The notes beneath the pieces were generated by a model. It saw only the letters and a list, made by a program, of their open reading frames with translations, did not search any database and was not told the origin of the DNA. From the NCBI GenBank assembly GCA_964630785.1, contig CAZVZG010000003.1:62001-126000 (forward strand): a stretch of 64,000 bases of DNA, written 5' to 3'. The translations under genes were made by a program, and so were the position numbers. This document shows positions 44,699 to 53,330 of the stretch, piece by piece. This DNA is from JADLCX01 sp964630785 (GTDB taxonomy: Bacteria > Planctomycetota > Phycisphaerae > Phycisphaerales > UBA1924). Position 1 is the stretch's first letter; each line of letters begins with the position of its first letter.

Positions 44699-44728
44699 TT
44701 GCAGACCGCCGCAACTCCGTGGTATATT
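44699..44728 (+). promoter_or_regulatory. promoter of the zinc-ribbon protein gene
   Basis: TTGCAG (44699-44704), 18 nt, TATATT (44723-44728). The predicted start point (44735-44736) lies almost at the ATG (44738), which would make the mRNA leaderless. Confidence 0.6.
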
Positions 44729-44737
44729 GCGGCTTCG

Positions 44738-45031
44738 ATGTCGCGGGTGAAAGAGCGAGCGCGGACGCGTCTGGGGTCGAGGATATGCCTCGGCTGCGGC
44801 TATGACGGACCGGAGGTTCAGGACCTGAACCAGCGGGCCTCGTTCGAGTGCCCGAGTTGCGGGACGGACCTGTACGCCCGGCGGCCGATGAGTTATGCGG
44901 AGATGGAAGGGCTCGTGCCGGGGGGCGGCCGGGGGCCGTTCGCGCCGGACGCGGACGGGCCGTCGACCCCCACCAAACACGTTCGGCCGTGGCTGCGGCG
45001 TGCTTTCGCGTGGCTTCGGATCCGCCGTTGA
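44738..45031 (+). CDS. small zinc-ribbon protein
   Basis: 97-residue cytosolic protein with two CxxC pairs, ICLGCGYDG and FECPSCGTDLYARRP, set 17 residues apart, forming a zinc ribbon. The N-terminus is basic (MSRVKERARTRLGSR) and the C-terminus ends with a basic, aromatic helix (RPWLRRAFAWLRIRR), so nucleic-acid or membrane contact is possible. A strong promoter abuts the ATG and there is no ribosome site. It is convergent with the glycosyltransferase gene, with a 14-nt gap. The specific role is unknown. Confidence 0.75.
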   Translation: MSRVKERARTRLGSRICLGCGYDGPEVQDLNQRASFECPSCGTDLYARRPMSYAEMEGLVPGGGRGPFAPDADGPSTPTKHVRPWLRRAFAWLRIRR

Positions 45032-45045
45032 GCCGTGACGACGGG

Positions 45046-45909
45046 TTACCTCGGTTCAATCACCGTGACTTTGGGTTGCTCGACGGGGCTTTGCACGCCG
45101 CGTGGGCACCGGACCGGGCCCGAGGCACGGAACCTCTTGACGTTGGGCGACTCCTGCCACTTTCCCGGGGCTCGGGTGGGGTGGAAGAGGTGAAAGGCGA
45201 CGGCCTCTTGGATGCTCACGACGGGGCGGCACCCGCGCTGGTACAGCCGGCGGCCGAGGTCGTCGTCCTCCTGTCCGTAGCCTTCGTACATCTCGTCGAA
45301 GCCATTGACGGCGATGTAATCGGCGAGCGGGACGGCGAAGTTGGCGCTGAGCAGTTTGGGCTTGTGAGCCTTGGCGAGCCCGAGTCGGCGGAACAGGGCC
45401 TGTCGCCTGTAGCGGCGGGCCCGTGATGCGAGTTCGGCGGCCTGATCGTGACTCACGGGCGCGGGCGGTCGGCCGGAGCGGAGGGCCGATTCATCGAACG
45501 TGTCGGTCTGCGCGGCGGTCAGATCGAACCGGAATCCGATGGACACCGCGCCCGCGGGGCAACGGCGCTGGTGAACTTCGGCCAGGTCGTGGCTCGGCAC
45601 GCAGTCGCCGTCCAAAAAGATCAGCAGGCTGTCGGCGGCGATGCGCCGAGCCAGCAGTTCGCGGACCCCGTTGTTCCGCACCTGGCCCGAGCGGGACTTA
45701 CCCGTGTGGGGGCGTTGCACGAGGATGATGGATGTTTCGATCGCTGCCGCCGCCTCTCGCACGAGCGACGCGATCGCCGGGTCGTCGGTATCGCACGTGA
45801 CGACGACGGACTCCGGGCGCAGCGACTGGTCGGCCGCCGACCGCAGCGTGGGCGCGAGGTGTCGCGGGGTGTGCGTGGAAATGATGATGTGGACCGGTGC
45901 TGGGGGCAT
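45046..45909 (-). CDS. family 2 glycosyltransferase
   Basis: 287-residue cytosolic enzyme with a GT-A fold, moving sugar from a nucleotide donor to a glycan. It begins HIIISTHTPRHLAPTLRS, has the metal-binding DGD in LLIFLDGDCVPSHDL near residue 100, and EMYEGYGQEDDDLGRRLYQR, where the ED pair marks the acceptor/catalytic base region. This second half resembles galactosyltransferase-type GT2 enzymes. A TAAACT -10 box is about 25 nt upstream of the ATG. The gene stands alone, so donor and acceptor are unknown. Confidence 0.85.
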   Translation of the reverse strand: MPPAPVHIIISTHTPRHLAPTLRSAADQSLRPESVVVTCDTDDPAIASLVREAAAAIETSIILVQRPHTGKSRSGQVRNNGVRELLARRIAADSLLIFLDGDCVPSHDLAEVHQRRCPAGAVSIGFRFDLTAAQTDTFDESALRSGRPPAPVSHDQAAELASRARRYRRQALFRRLGLAKAHKPKLLSANFAVPLADYIAVNGFDEMYEGYGQEDDDLGRRLYQRGCRPVVSIQEAVAFHLFHPTRAPGKWQESPNVKRFRASGPVRCPRGVQSPVEQPKVTVIEPR

Positions 45910-46096
45910 AGGGAGGGAAGGGCGACGGGCCCAGTTTACGCGGTGCGGCGGATCGGTCCGAGAATCGGCGGCCATGCCCGGGCGAGCCCGATGCGCCGAA
46001 CATCCGGCAGAGTCGCCGTCGGGCGATTGGACGGGGGTTCAGCAGAGTCGGGATCGGAACGATCAATGCCGCGGGAGCCCGACCTCCGAGCCCTCA

Positions 46097-46540
46097 ATGA
46101 CCCGGCCCGTCACTCCACAGCGCCCAGTTCTCGGCACACCTCCTCAGCCTTCGCGGGCGTCGAACGCCGACGAGCGAGAGCGGCTGTCCGTCCGCGGCCT
46201 GGCGTCCAGGGCCGGATCGGCCTATGTGTTTCGCGCCGAGCTGGACATCACGGAGATCGACGCACGCGGGCGTCCGGGCGTGGTGTGGACCGGAAGGGCA
46301 TGCGATCTCTCGCGATCCAGCCTGACCTTCCGATCGAGGCGCATGTGCTATGAAGGGCGAGAGCTGTTGATCGCCGTCCACCTGGTGGACGATCGCCCCG
46401 TACCGCTTTATTGCATGGTTGCCTCGTGCGACTACGACGGCGACGGCCTGTACCGGACCACCGTCAACCTCCTGCCCATCCCCGAAACGGATTCGATCAG
46501 GACCTGGATCGTCGGGTTGCAGCCTCGCATACACGTGTGA
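46097..46540 (+). CDS. PilZ-like domain protein
   Basis: 147-residue protein with one small beta-rich domain (residues ~30-140). The motif ACDLSRSSLTFRSRR resembles the second PilZ motif (D/NxSxxG), but the Gly is replaced, and a clear RxxxR is missing, so it may not bind cyclic di-GMP. The pattern YVFRAELDITEIDARGR before it and YRTTVNLLPIP after it follow PilZ strand order. The ATG is picked because homology begins soon after; the upstream frame is open but of random type. panC starts 45 nt further on in the same direction. Confidence 0.6.
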   Translation: MTRPVTPQRPVLGTPPQPSRASNADERERLSVRGLASRAGSAYVFRAELDITEIDARGRPGVVWTGRACDLSRSSLTFRSRRMCYEGRELLIAVHLVDDRPVPLYCMVASCDYDGDGLYRTTVNLLPIPETDSIRTWIVGLQPRIHV

Positions 46541-46585
46541 CGGAGTGGCTGGCGGCCGGCATCACCGGGCGATTACGCTTGGGCC

Positions 46586-47464
46586 ATGCGCATCCTGCGG
46601 ACAAGCGAGGACCTGGCTCGGCACGGCACGGCGGGCGTGGGGGGGGTGTTTGTGCCGACCATGGGGGCGTTGCACGAGGGGCACGCGGCGCTGATCCGGG
46701 CGGGAGTGCGGGAGCGGGACGCGGTCTGTCCGGGGCGGCCGGTGGTGGTAAGCGTTTTCGTCAATCCGACGCAGTTCAACGACCCTTCCGACCTGGCGAG
46801 ATACCCGCGCACGTTGGATGCGGATGTTGAGTTGTGCCGCACGGCGGGCGCGGACGCGGTGTTCGCGCCGAGTGAGAGGACCGTGTACCCCGCCGCGCCG
46901 GGAGGAGTCGTTCGCGTGCCGACCCTGCCGGCCGTGGCTCGTGAGCCGGGCCTGGAGGACGCTGCGCGGCTGGGTCACTTTGCGGGCGTGTGCCGGGTGG
47001 TGGCGAGGCTGTTCGACCTGGTCAGGCCCGCCGCCGCCATGTTCGGCGAGAAAGATTGGCAGCAGTTGCAGGTGGTGCGGGCCATGGTTGCTGAGGACGC
47101 CGGGGCGACCTCGCGGCCGCGAATCGTCGGCGTGCCCACCGTGCGCGAGCCCGACGGGCTGGCGATGAGCAGCCGCAACGTGTTCTTGACCCCACAGGAG
47201 CGGGCGTCCGCGGCGGCGATCTCCCGGGCCTTGCGTGAGGCCGGAAGGCATGAGGACGCCGGTGCGGCCGAGAGGCACATGCGGGCTGTGCTCGACGCGG
47301 CCGGCCTGCGGACCGAGTACACCGTGGTGAGGTTCGCGGACACGCTCATGCCCCTCGCGGGCGTCAAGGGACAAGATGCCGGGCGACCGAAGCGGGCCCT
47401 GATCGCGGCGCGGATCGGTGCGGTTCGGTTGATCGACAACGCCCCGTGGCCGCAGGGGTGGTGA
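46586..47464 (+). CDS. panC: pantothenate synthetase
   Basis: Joins pantoate and beta-alanine with ATP to form pantothenate, the coenzyme A precursor. The ATP site VPTMGALHEGH is near residue 23, followed by VSVFVNPTQFNDPSDLARYP, FGEKDWQQLQVVRAMV and REPDGLAMSSRNVFL, all diagnostic. Length is 292 residues, normal. No Shine-Dalgarno site is seen; TACGCT ends six nt before the ATG, the same hexamer as at def. panB is not in the window. It is convergent with phoU across a G-rich gap. Confidence 0.95.
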   Translation: MRILRTSEDLARHGTAGVGGVFVPTMGALHEGHAALIRAGVRERDAVCPGRPVVVSVFVNPTQFNDPSDLARYPRTLDADVELCRTAGADAVFAPSERTVYPAAPGGVVRVPTLPAVAREPGLEDAARLGHFAGVCRVVARLFDLVRPAAAMFGEKDWQQLQVVRAMVAEDAGATSRPRIVGVPTVREPDGLAMSSRNVFLTPQERASAAAISRALREAGRHEDAGAAERHMRAVLDAAGLRTEYTVVRFADTLMPLAGVKGQDAGRPKRALIAARIGAVRLIDNAPWPQGW

Positions 47465-47474
47465 GCGCTGGTGT

Positions 47475-47496
47475 GGGTGGGTGGGGGGGGGGAGGG
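47475..47496. repeat. G-quadruplex-like tract between panC and phoU
   Basis: GGG-T-GGG-T-ten G-A-GGG on the plus strand fills most of the 32-nt gap between the facing stop codons. The pattern allows a four-layer or three-layer G-quadruplex. Confidence 0.75.
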
Positions 47497-48210
47497 TTAG
47501 AGGCGGCCGGACTGCTTGGGAACTTCCTGCCAGTGGCCGCCCATGTGGCGCACGATCGTGCCGGACGAGGCGTAGAGGATCTGCTCGGCGATATTCGTGC
47601 AATGCCCGGCCATGATCTCGCAGAGGTTGGTCAGTTCCTGGATGAGGAACGCCATGTCGACCGAGAGTTTGCCGGTCGAGACCTGCACTTGGGCCTCTCG
47701 CAGGATGGCCTTCTTGAAGGCCTCGACGGCGTCCTCGGAGGCGAGCACGATGCGGGCCAGCCCGCCGTCGGCGCGATCGAGGGACGTGCCCGTGTCGCGG
47801 ATGATTCCGACGACGGAGTTGGTGATGACCCGCAGGGTGTCGGCCAGGGGGACGTTGTGGGCCGCAATCGGTGGGACCAGTTCGCAGAGATTGACGCCGG
47901 CGTCGGCGATGCGTTCCAGCTCGTTGTTCACTTTCACGATCGTGAGGACCATCCGGACCTGCTCGGGTTGCAGGGCGGCGCCGACGTTGGTGGCGTCGTT
48001 GAGGAGTTGCACCGCGGCCTTCTCGATCTCGACGTCGACGTGGTCGATCGGCTCGTCCATGAGGATCGCGCGCTGGGCTGCCTCGGTATTGCGCGTGAAC
48101 ACCGCCTCGCACGATGCCTCCACAAGGGCCTGCACGCGGCGCGATTGTGCGACCAGGTCGGCCTTGAGCCGGTTGATTCGGGCGGCGAACGCGTCGGGAG
48201 GTGCGGGCAT
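47497..48210 (-). CDS. phoU: PhoU domain phosphate-signalling regulator
   Basis: 237-residue helical protein with two PhoU three-helix repeats. The metal-binding E/D motifs appear as VKVNNELERIADAGVNLCE near residue 95 and ELTNLCEIMAGHCTNIAEQI near 205. The usual second motif (ERIGDH) is changed to CEIMAGH. PhoU damps the PhoR-PhoB response and phosphate uptake through PstSCAB. No pst or phoBR genes lie next to it. The ATG is preferred over an in-frame start 14 codons earlier since the family begins near here; TATCGT lies about 30 nt upstream. Confidence 0.88.
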   Translation of the reverse strand: MPAPPDAFAARINRLKADLVAQSRRVQALVEASCEAVFTRNTEAAQRAILMDEPIDHVDVEIEKAAVQLLNDATNVGAALQPEQVRMVLTIVKVNNELERIADAGVNLCELVPPIAAHNVPLADTLRVITNSVVGIIRDTGTSLDRADGGLARIVLASEDAVEAFKKAILREAQVQVSTGKLSVDMAFLIQELTNLCEIMAGHCTNIAEQILYASSGTIVRHMGGHWQEVPKQSGRL

Positions 48211-48374
48211 GCGGTGGGGCTCGTGGGGTCCGGTCGGAGAACGATACCACAACAGCGGCGGGCGGGATAGCCGCCGCTGGATTCGGCGCCCCGCGTGCTA
48301 TCCTGACCTTCCCCGACGCCGGGATCGTGCTCGCGCATCGGCGACCCCGGTCGGTTGGATTCAGGAGCCACGCC

Positions 48375-49676
48375 ATGTTCGACATCCAGGCCGTTCATGC
48401 CCGCCAGATTCTCGACAGCCGCGGAAACCCAACGGTCGAGGCCGAGGTCGTGCTGTCGTCGGGTATCTGCGGCCGGGCCGCGGTGCCGTCGGGGGCGAGC
48501 ACTGGCGAGAACGAGGCGGTGGAACTCCGGGACGGCGTCAAGGACGTGTTCCTCGGCAAGGGCGTGACCAAGGCCGTGTTCAACGTGGTGGACAAAATCG
48601 CCCCGATCCTCGAAGGGCGTGATTGCCGCGAGCAGGAGGAGATCGATCGGGCCATGATCGAGCTTGACGGCACGCCGAACAAGGGGGTACTTGGAGCCAA
48701 CGCGGTGCTGGGCGTATCGATGGCGGTCGCACGGGCCGCGGCCGAGGCGTGCAGGGTCCCCCTGTACCGCTACCTGGGCGGCGCGGCGGCGAAGACTCTC
48801 CCGGTCCCGATGTTCAACATCCTCAACGGTGGCAAGCACGCCGACAGCAACGTGGACTTCCAGGAGTTCATGGTCCAGCCGTGGGGGTTTGACAGCTTCG
48901 GCGAGGGCCTGAGGGCGGCGGTGGAGGTCTACCACGCGCTCAAGAAGGTGCTTCACGATCGCGGCCTGTCCACCGGGGTGGGCGATGAGGGCGGCTTTGC
49001 GCCGAATCTCGAGAACGCCGAGGACGCGCTTCGGCTGATGGAGGAGGCGACCAAGAAGGCCGGCTACAAGTGGGGACAGCAGATCTTCGTCGCGCTCGAC
49101 CCGGCCGCGAGCGAGCTCTGGAACGAGGCGGCCGGCAGGGGGAAGACCGGCTACTGCTTCTTCAAGAGCAATAAGGACCGCATCGCCGGCAGCGACGAGA
49201 TGATCGACCTGTGGGCGGGTTGGTGCGACAAGTACCCCATCCGCTCGTTGGAGGACGGGCTGGCCGAAAACGACTGGGCGGGCTGGGCCAAACTGACCAA
49301 GCGGCTGGGCGAGAGGGTGCAACTGGTCGGCGACGACCTGTTCGTGACCAACCCGAAGTTCCTGGCCAGAGGGCTCAAGGAAGGTTGCGCCAACTCGATC
49401 CTGGTGAAGGTGAATCAGATCGGCACGTTGAGCGAGACCTTCGCCGCGGTGGACCTGGCCCGACGGAACGGGTACTCGGCCGTGCTCTCACACCGATCGG
49501 GCGAGACCGAAGACGCGATCATCGCCGATATCGCCGTGGCGACCAACTGCGGTCAGATCAAGACCGGCGCGCCGTGCCGGAGCGACCGCAACGCCAAGTA
49601 CAACCAGTTGATCCGCATCGCCGAGGACCTTGGCGAGAGCGCGGTCTACGGGAGTGTCACCTGGAACCGGAAGTGA
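48375..49676 (+). CDS. eno: enolase
   Basis: Glycolytic enzyme converting 2-phosphoglycerate to phosphoenolpyruvate; also often part of RNA degradosomes. AGGAG lies seven nt before the ATG. It begins MFDIQAVHARQILDSRGNPT; catalytic and metal sites follow in order: GASTGENEAVELRD, GGFAPNLENAEDAL, the LEDGLAENDW Asp/Glu, GDDLFVTNP, the Lys in LVKVNQIGTLSE and SHRSGETEDAIIAD. The length of 433 residues is standard. A nitroreductase gene follows 11 nt later. Confidence 0.98.
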   Translation: MFDIQAVHARQILDSRGNPTVEAEVVLSSGICGRAAVPSGASTGENEAVELRDGVKDVFLGKGVTKAVFNVVDKIAPILEGRDCREQEEIDRAMIELDGTPNKGVLGANAVLGVSMAVARAAAEACRVPLYRYLGGAAAKTLPVPMFNILNGGKHADSNVDFQEFMVQPWGFDSFGEGLRAAVEVYHALKKVLHDRGLSTGVGDEGGFAPNLENAEDALRLMEEATKKAGYKWGQQIFVALDPAASELWNEAAGRGKTGYCFFKSNKDRIAGSDEMIDLWAGWCDKYPIRSLEDGLAENDWAGWAKLTKRLGERVQLVGDDLFVTNPKFLARGLKEGCANSILVKVNQIGTLSETFAAVDLARRNGYSAVLSHRSGETEDAIIADIAVATNCGQIKTGAPCRSDRNAKYNQLIRIAEDLGESAVYGSVTWNRK

Positions 49677-49687
49677 GCGGGACCGCC

Positions 49688-50251
49688 GTGGAATCGAACG
49701 CGATGATCGGGATGCTCCTGCGCCGGCGATCGGTACCGCCCAGGGACCTGCTGGCGCCGGGTCCATCGACCTCGCAGCTCGAAACCATCTTGACCATCGC
49801 GGCCCGCGTGCCCGACCATGGCAAGTTGGTTCCGTGGCGGTTCATCGTGTTCGAGGGCGAGGGGCGAGGGCGCCTGGCGGATGAGGTCGGGCGGGTGCGT
49901 GCGGCGACCCGGCCGGACCCGGACAAGGACGCGATCGAGCGTGAGCGGTTGACAGGTCCGCCGGTCACGATCGCGGTGGTATCGGCGGCCCGCGAACATC
50001 CGAAGATCCCCGTCTGGGAGCAGGAGCTCTCGGCCGGGGCGGCGTGCATGAACCTGGTCATCGCCGCCAACGCGATGGGGTTCTCGACGTCGTGGCTCAC
50101 GGAGTGGTACGGCTACGACGCGTCCGTGTTGAGCGCGATCGGATTGCGGCAGGGCGAGCGTCTGGCGGGGTTCGTCCACATCGGCACGGCCCGTGTCGTC
50201 CCGGAAGACCGCGTGCGCCCGGCATTGAGCCAGGTGGTGACGCGGGGGTAG
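49688..50251 (+). CDS. nitroreductase family protein (YdjA-like)
   Basis: 187-residue FMN-dependent reductase. RRRSVPPRDL near the start is the FMN phosphate site; AARVPDHGKLVPWRFIVFEG fits the YdjA-type subgroup; GAACMNLVIAANAMGFSTSW and GFVHIGTAR complete the fold. It forms a dimer with two flavins in known relatives. The GTG start (VESNAMIGML) is chosen for a weak GGGA before it; an ATG five codons later is the alternative. It follows eno by 11 nt and is likely cotranscribed. The physiological substrate is unknown. Confidence 0.88.
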   Translation: MESNAMIGMLLRRRSVPPRDLLAPGPSTSQLETILTIAARVPDHGKLVPWRFIVFEGEGRGRLADEVGRVRAATRPDPDKDAIERERLTGPPVTIAVVSAAREHPKIPVWEQELSAGAACMNLVIAANAMGFSTSWLTEWYGYDASVLSAIGLRQGERLAGFVHIGTARVVPEDRVRPALSQVVTRG

Positions 50252-50307
50252 CGCCCGTTGGTCGCCGCTGAATCTCCGCCCCGCTACGGCCGATATCATC
50301 GGTCAAG

Positions 50308-50937
50308 ATGACGCACTATCGCCCGGGAATGGAGGCCGCGGCGGGCGGTGTCGGCGCCGGTTCACCGGGCCCGACGCCGAAGGTGGTGTCGCGCCGGCTG
50401 TTGCACAAGGGACGGAAGTTCGACTTCGAGTTGCTCAAGGTGCGGCGCCCGGGCGGCGGCGAGATCGAGCGCGAGATCGTTAGGCATCCGGGCGCGGTCG
50501 TCGTGGTAGCGGTAAAGGGAAAGGGCGCCGCGGCCGAGTTGGTCCTGATCCGCAACTTCCGCATCAGTGTGGAACAGCGGCTGTGGGAGTGCTGCGCGGG
50601 CACGCTGGAACCGGGGGAAGACCCGGCGGTATGCGCCGGGCGGGAACTCGTCGAAGAGACGGGGTATCGCGCGGGCAGGATCGAACCGCTCGGTTGGTTC
50701 TACACCTCCCCGGGGCTTTCCGACGAACAGATGCACGCCTATGTGGCCACGGATTTGACGCACGTGGGACAGGACCTGGAGGACGACGAGACGATCGAGG
50801 TCGAGTGTGTGCCGGCGGTCGATGCAATCACCATGGTCGATCGCGGCGATATCCGTGACGGCAAGTCGATCGCGGCGATTTTGTTGGCCGCGAGGCGGGG
50901 GCTCCTGGGCGGGCGCGGCCAACCGGGGGGGTGCTGA
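50308..50937 (+). CDS. NUDIX hydrolase (ADP-ribose pyrophosphatase-like)
   Basis: 209-residue enzyme that splits nucleoside diphosphates linked to another group. The Nudix box is complete: GTLEPGEDPAVCAGRELVEE followed by TGYRAG, near residues 98-123. The preceding LVLIRNFRISVEQRLWE and later GWFYTSPGLSDEQMHAYVA match the ADP-ribose/ADP-sugar pyrophosphatase group. TATCAT ends eight nt before the ATG and no ribosome site is visible, so the mRNA may be leaderless. The M50 protease gene starts one nt after its stop. Confidence 0.92.
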   Translation: MTHYRPGMEAAAGGVGAGSPGPTPKVVSRRLLHKGRKFDFELLKVRRPGGGEIEREIVRHPGAVVVVAVKGKGAAAELVLIRNFRISVEQRLWECCAGTLEPGEDPAVCAGRELVEETGYRAGRIEPLGWFYTSPGLSDEQMHAYVATDLTHVGQDLEDDETIEVECVPAVDAITMVDRGDIRDGKSIAAILLAARRGLLGGRGQPGGC

Positions 50938-50938
50938 G

Positions 50939-52081
50939 ATGGGGCTCCAGGATCGGCGATACGGTCCGTCGGAAGGTGAGAGCGGGTTCCGAAGGGCTCT
51001 GCGCCGGATCTTCGTGGAGGGTGATAACTTCTTTGGGTGGTCGCTGCCGTTGTTCCGGGTGGCCGGGATCGACGTCCGCATCCACATCATCTACGTCGTC
51101 ATCATCATCACCCGGTTGCTGTGGTCGGCTAAGCCCGATGCTCTTGGGTTCCGGCTAGAGCTCTTCCTGCAGGTGACGCTGTTCGTGCTGGTGCTGCTGC
51201 ACGAGTTCGGTCACTGCCTGGCGTGCCGCAAAATTGGGGGCGAGGCCGATCAGATCCTGATGTGGCCGCTGGGCGGGCTGGCGTATTGTCGGCCGCCACA
51301 CAACTGGAAGGCCGCGCTGGTCACGACCATCGGGGGACCGGCGGTCAACCTGGCGCTGATCCCGGTGTTCGGCGGAGTGATCATGGCGCTCGGCGGTGGT
51401 TGGGACTCGTTGACCTTCAACGTCTTCGACCCACGCACGGCGTACATGGCTGATTGGTACAAGTTCGACGCCTCGTACCTGCACTACATGCTGGGCACGG
51501 CGTACGTGGCCAACCTGTACCTCTTTCTGTTCAACATGTGCCTGGTGATGTTCCCGATGGACGCGGGGCGCATCCTCCAGGAACTGCTCTGGCGGCGTAT
51601 CGGCTATCGACGGTCGATGATGGTGGCGACCAATGTGGGCATCGTGCTGGCGTGTCTGGTGGGGGTGTTCTCGCTGGTGAGCAACAACAACCTGCTCTTC
51701 GGCATCGCGGTGTTTGCGGGGATCACGTCGTTCTTCGAGCGGCGTCGGGTGATGATGCTCGAAGACGAAGCCGAGTACGACTTGGGGCGGCCATCGGACT
51801 ACGGGTACGGCCCCCGGGCCCCGCGGGCCGAGCCGGACGATTCGACCGGAGAGCGCCGGCGCTACGAGCAGGCTCGCAAGCGACAGCAGGCCGATTCGGC
51901 TCATCAGGCCGAAGTCGACCGGGTGCTGGCCAAGATCGCCGAGAGCGGGATGGGCTCGCTGAGCCGGGCGGAGCGGAGGGTGCTCGAACGCGAGACCGAG
52001 CGCAGGCGTAATCAGGAGAGCACTGGCGGCGGGGGCGGGGGGGCGGGGGGGGGACGACGGGGGGCCGGGACGATCGAATGA
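50939..52081 (+). CDS. site-2 protease family (M50) metalloprotease
   Basis: 380-residue intramembrane zinc protease. HEFGH is near residue 88 within LVLLHEFGHCLACRKIGG, and the third-ligand motif is NMCLVMFPMDAGRILQEL (DAGR in place of DGGR). It has about six hydrophobic helices. There are no CBS or PDZ domains, unlike the copy at 2091. The C-terminal ~110 residues are charged and end with a motif (VLAKIAESGMGSLSRAERRV) that closely matches the tail of the rhomboid encoded next, then a Gly-rich end. It starts one nt after the NUDIX stop. The substrate is unknown. Confidence 0.9.
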   Translation: MGLQDRRYGPSEGESGFRRALRRIFVEGDNFFGWSLPLFRVAGIDVRIHIIYVVIIITRLLWSAKPDALGFRLELFLQVTLFVLVLLHEFGHCLACRKIGGEADQILMWPLGGLAYCRPPHNWKAALVTTIGGPAVNLALIPVFGGVIMALGGGWDSLTFNVFDPRTAYMADWYKFDASYLHYMLGTAYVANLYLFLFNMCLVMFPMDAGRILQELLWRRIGYRRSMMVATNVGIVLACLVGVFSLVSNNNLLFGIAVFAGITSFFERRRVMMLEDEAEYDLGRPSDYGYGPRAPRAEPDDSTGERRRYEQARKRQQADSAHQAEVDRVLAKIAESGMGSLSRAERRVLERETERRRNQESTGGGGGGAGGGRRGAGTIE

Positions 52082-52141
52082 GGGCAAAGTCGGACGCAAT
52101 CGCCAACGGGCCACCCGGGGCGATGCCGATGTCGGGGGTGC

Positions 52142-52177
52142 GGGGGTAGGGGGGTAGGGGGGGAGGGGGGTGGGGGG
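52142..52177. repeat. G-quadruplex-like tract between M50 and rhomboid genes
   Basis: Five runs of five to seven G separated by TA, TA, A and T on the plus strand. This is the strongest quadruplex-forming pattern in the window and lies inside a likely operon, 30 nt before the rhomboid start. Confidence 0.8.
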
Positions 52178-52207
52178 CCGCCGAGCCGGCCGAAGGAACT
52201 TTGCCGC

Positions 52208-53275
52208 GTGGGAATCACCGACCGGGACTACATCCGATCCAAGCCGCGTCCGGCGGGCGTTGGCAGCGTGCGCGTCGTTTCGGTCAACACGTGGATCATC
52301 ATCATCAATGTCGCGGTCTTTGTGCTCAACAACTTCGTGTTCCAGGGGGTGTATTGGGACGTGGCCCAGCAGCGGCAATACCTGCCCGGCGTCGGTTCGT
52401 CGCTCATAGAGCGGGCCGAGCCGGACAAGTCGCAGATGCGGCCGCGCGCCGATGGCACCTTCGTGCGGCCGCTGGTGGTGACGGCGCCCGACGGCTCGGG
52501 CCGGAGAGTGCAGGTCGGCAGGGAGGTGGTCCAACGGATGCCGATCATCGAGGCGTTCGGGCACTTCTCGACGGGGAAGTTCTGGTCCGACGGGCAGGTC
52601 TGGCGGCTGATCACGTTCCAGTTCCTGCACGCCAACATCTGGCACATCGTGTTCAACATGCTCGGCCTGTGGTTCGTCGGCGGGCTGGTGGAGCAGTATC
52701 TGGGCGCGCGCCGGTACGCGGTGTATTACCTGACGTGCGGTGTGTTCGGGGCGCTCACCTACTTGCTGCTGAATCTGGCGGGGTACCTGGTGATGGGTGC
52801 CACGGGGGCGGCGCACTCCAGCGTGCCGTTCCTGCTCTTTGAAAACCCGTACACGCCGCTGATCGGCGCCTCGGCGGGGGTCTTCGGCGTGCTGATGGCC
52901 GCGGCGTACATCGCGCCCGACGCGACCGTGGACGTGATGATGTTCCTGCCCATGCGATTGCAGACCGCGGTGTACATCTTTCTCGCTCTGGCCGTGGTCA
53001 ACCTGTTCCAGGGTGGGCACAACGCCGGCGGCGACGCGGCCCACGTGGGCGGCGCGGCCGCGGGGGCGTTCTTCATCCGGCGGCCGCACCTGCTCAGGGA
53101 CATCCTCGCGGCCTTGTGGCTGCACAAAGGGCCGCGCCGGGGCGATCCGGCGCCCGTACCGCCGCGATCCGAACGAGAGGCCGTCGAGCAGATACTGGCC
53201 AAGATCAGCCGCGACGGGCTGCACAGCCTGAGCGAATCGGAGCGGGCGGTGCTCAAGCGGGCGGCACGCGAGTGA
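52208..53275 (+). CDS. rhomboid family intramembrane serine protease
   Basis: 355-residue membrane protease. The catalytic Ser is in LIGASAGVFGVLMAA near residue 220, and the His in DAAHVGGAAAGAFF near 280, with HANIWHIVFNMLGLWFVGG giving the first conserved helix. A ~75-residue soluble insert lies between the first helix and the rhomboid core (PRADGTFVRPLVVTAPDGS). The C-terminus ends ILAKISRDGLHSLSESERAV, related to the tail of the M50 protease just upstream. The GTG start is preceded by AAGGAA ten nt upstream. Both proteases are probably cotranscribed. Confidence 0.92.
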   Translation: MGITDRDYIRSKPRPAGVGSVRVVSVNTWIIIINVAVFVLNNFVFQGVYWDVAQQRQYLPGVGSSLIERAEPDKSQMRPRADGTFVRPLVVTAPDGSGRRVQVGREVVQRMPIIEAFGHFSTGKFWSDGQVWRLITFQFLHANIWHIVFNMLGLWFVGGLVEQYLGARRYAVYYLTCGVFGALTYLLLNLAGYLVMGATGAAHSSVPFLLFENPYTPLIGASAGVFGVLMAAAYIAPDATVDVMMFLPMRLQTAVYIFLALAVVNLFQGGHNAGGDAAHVGGAAAGAFFIRRPHLLRDILAALWLHKGPRRGDPAPVPPRSEREAVEQILAKISRDGLHSLSESERAVLKRAARE

Positions 53276-53330
53276 CGCGGGGTCCTTGCTTGCACTGTGC
53301 GCAGCCCGCGTAACCTCTGCCCCCATCCCC

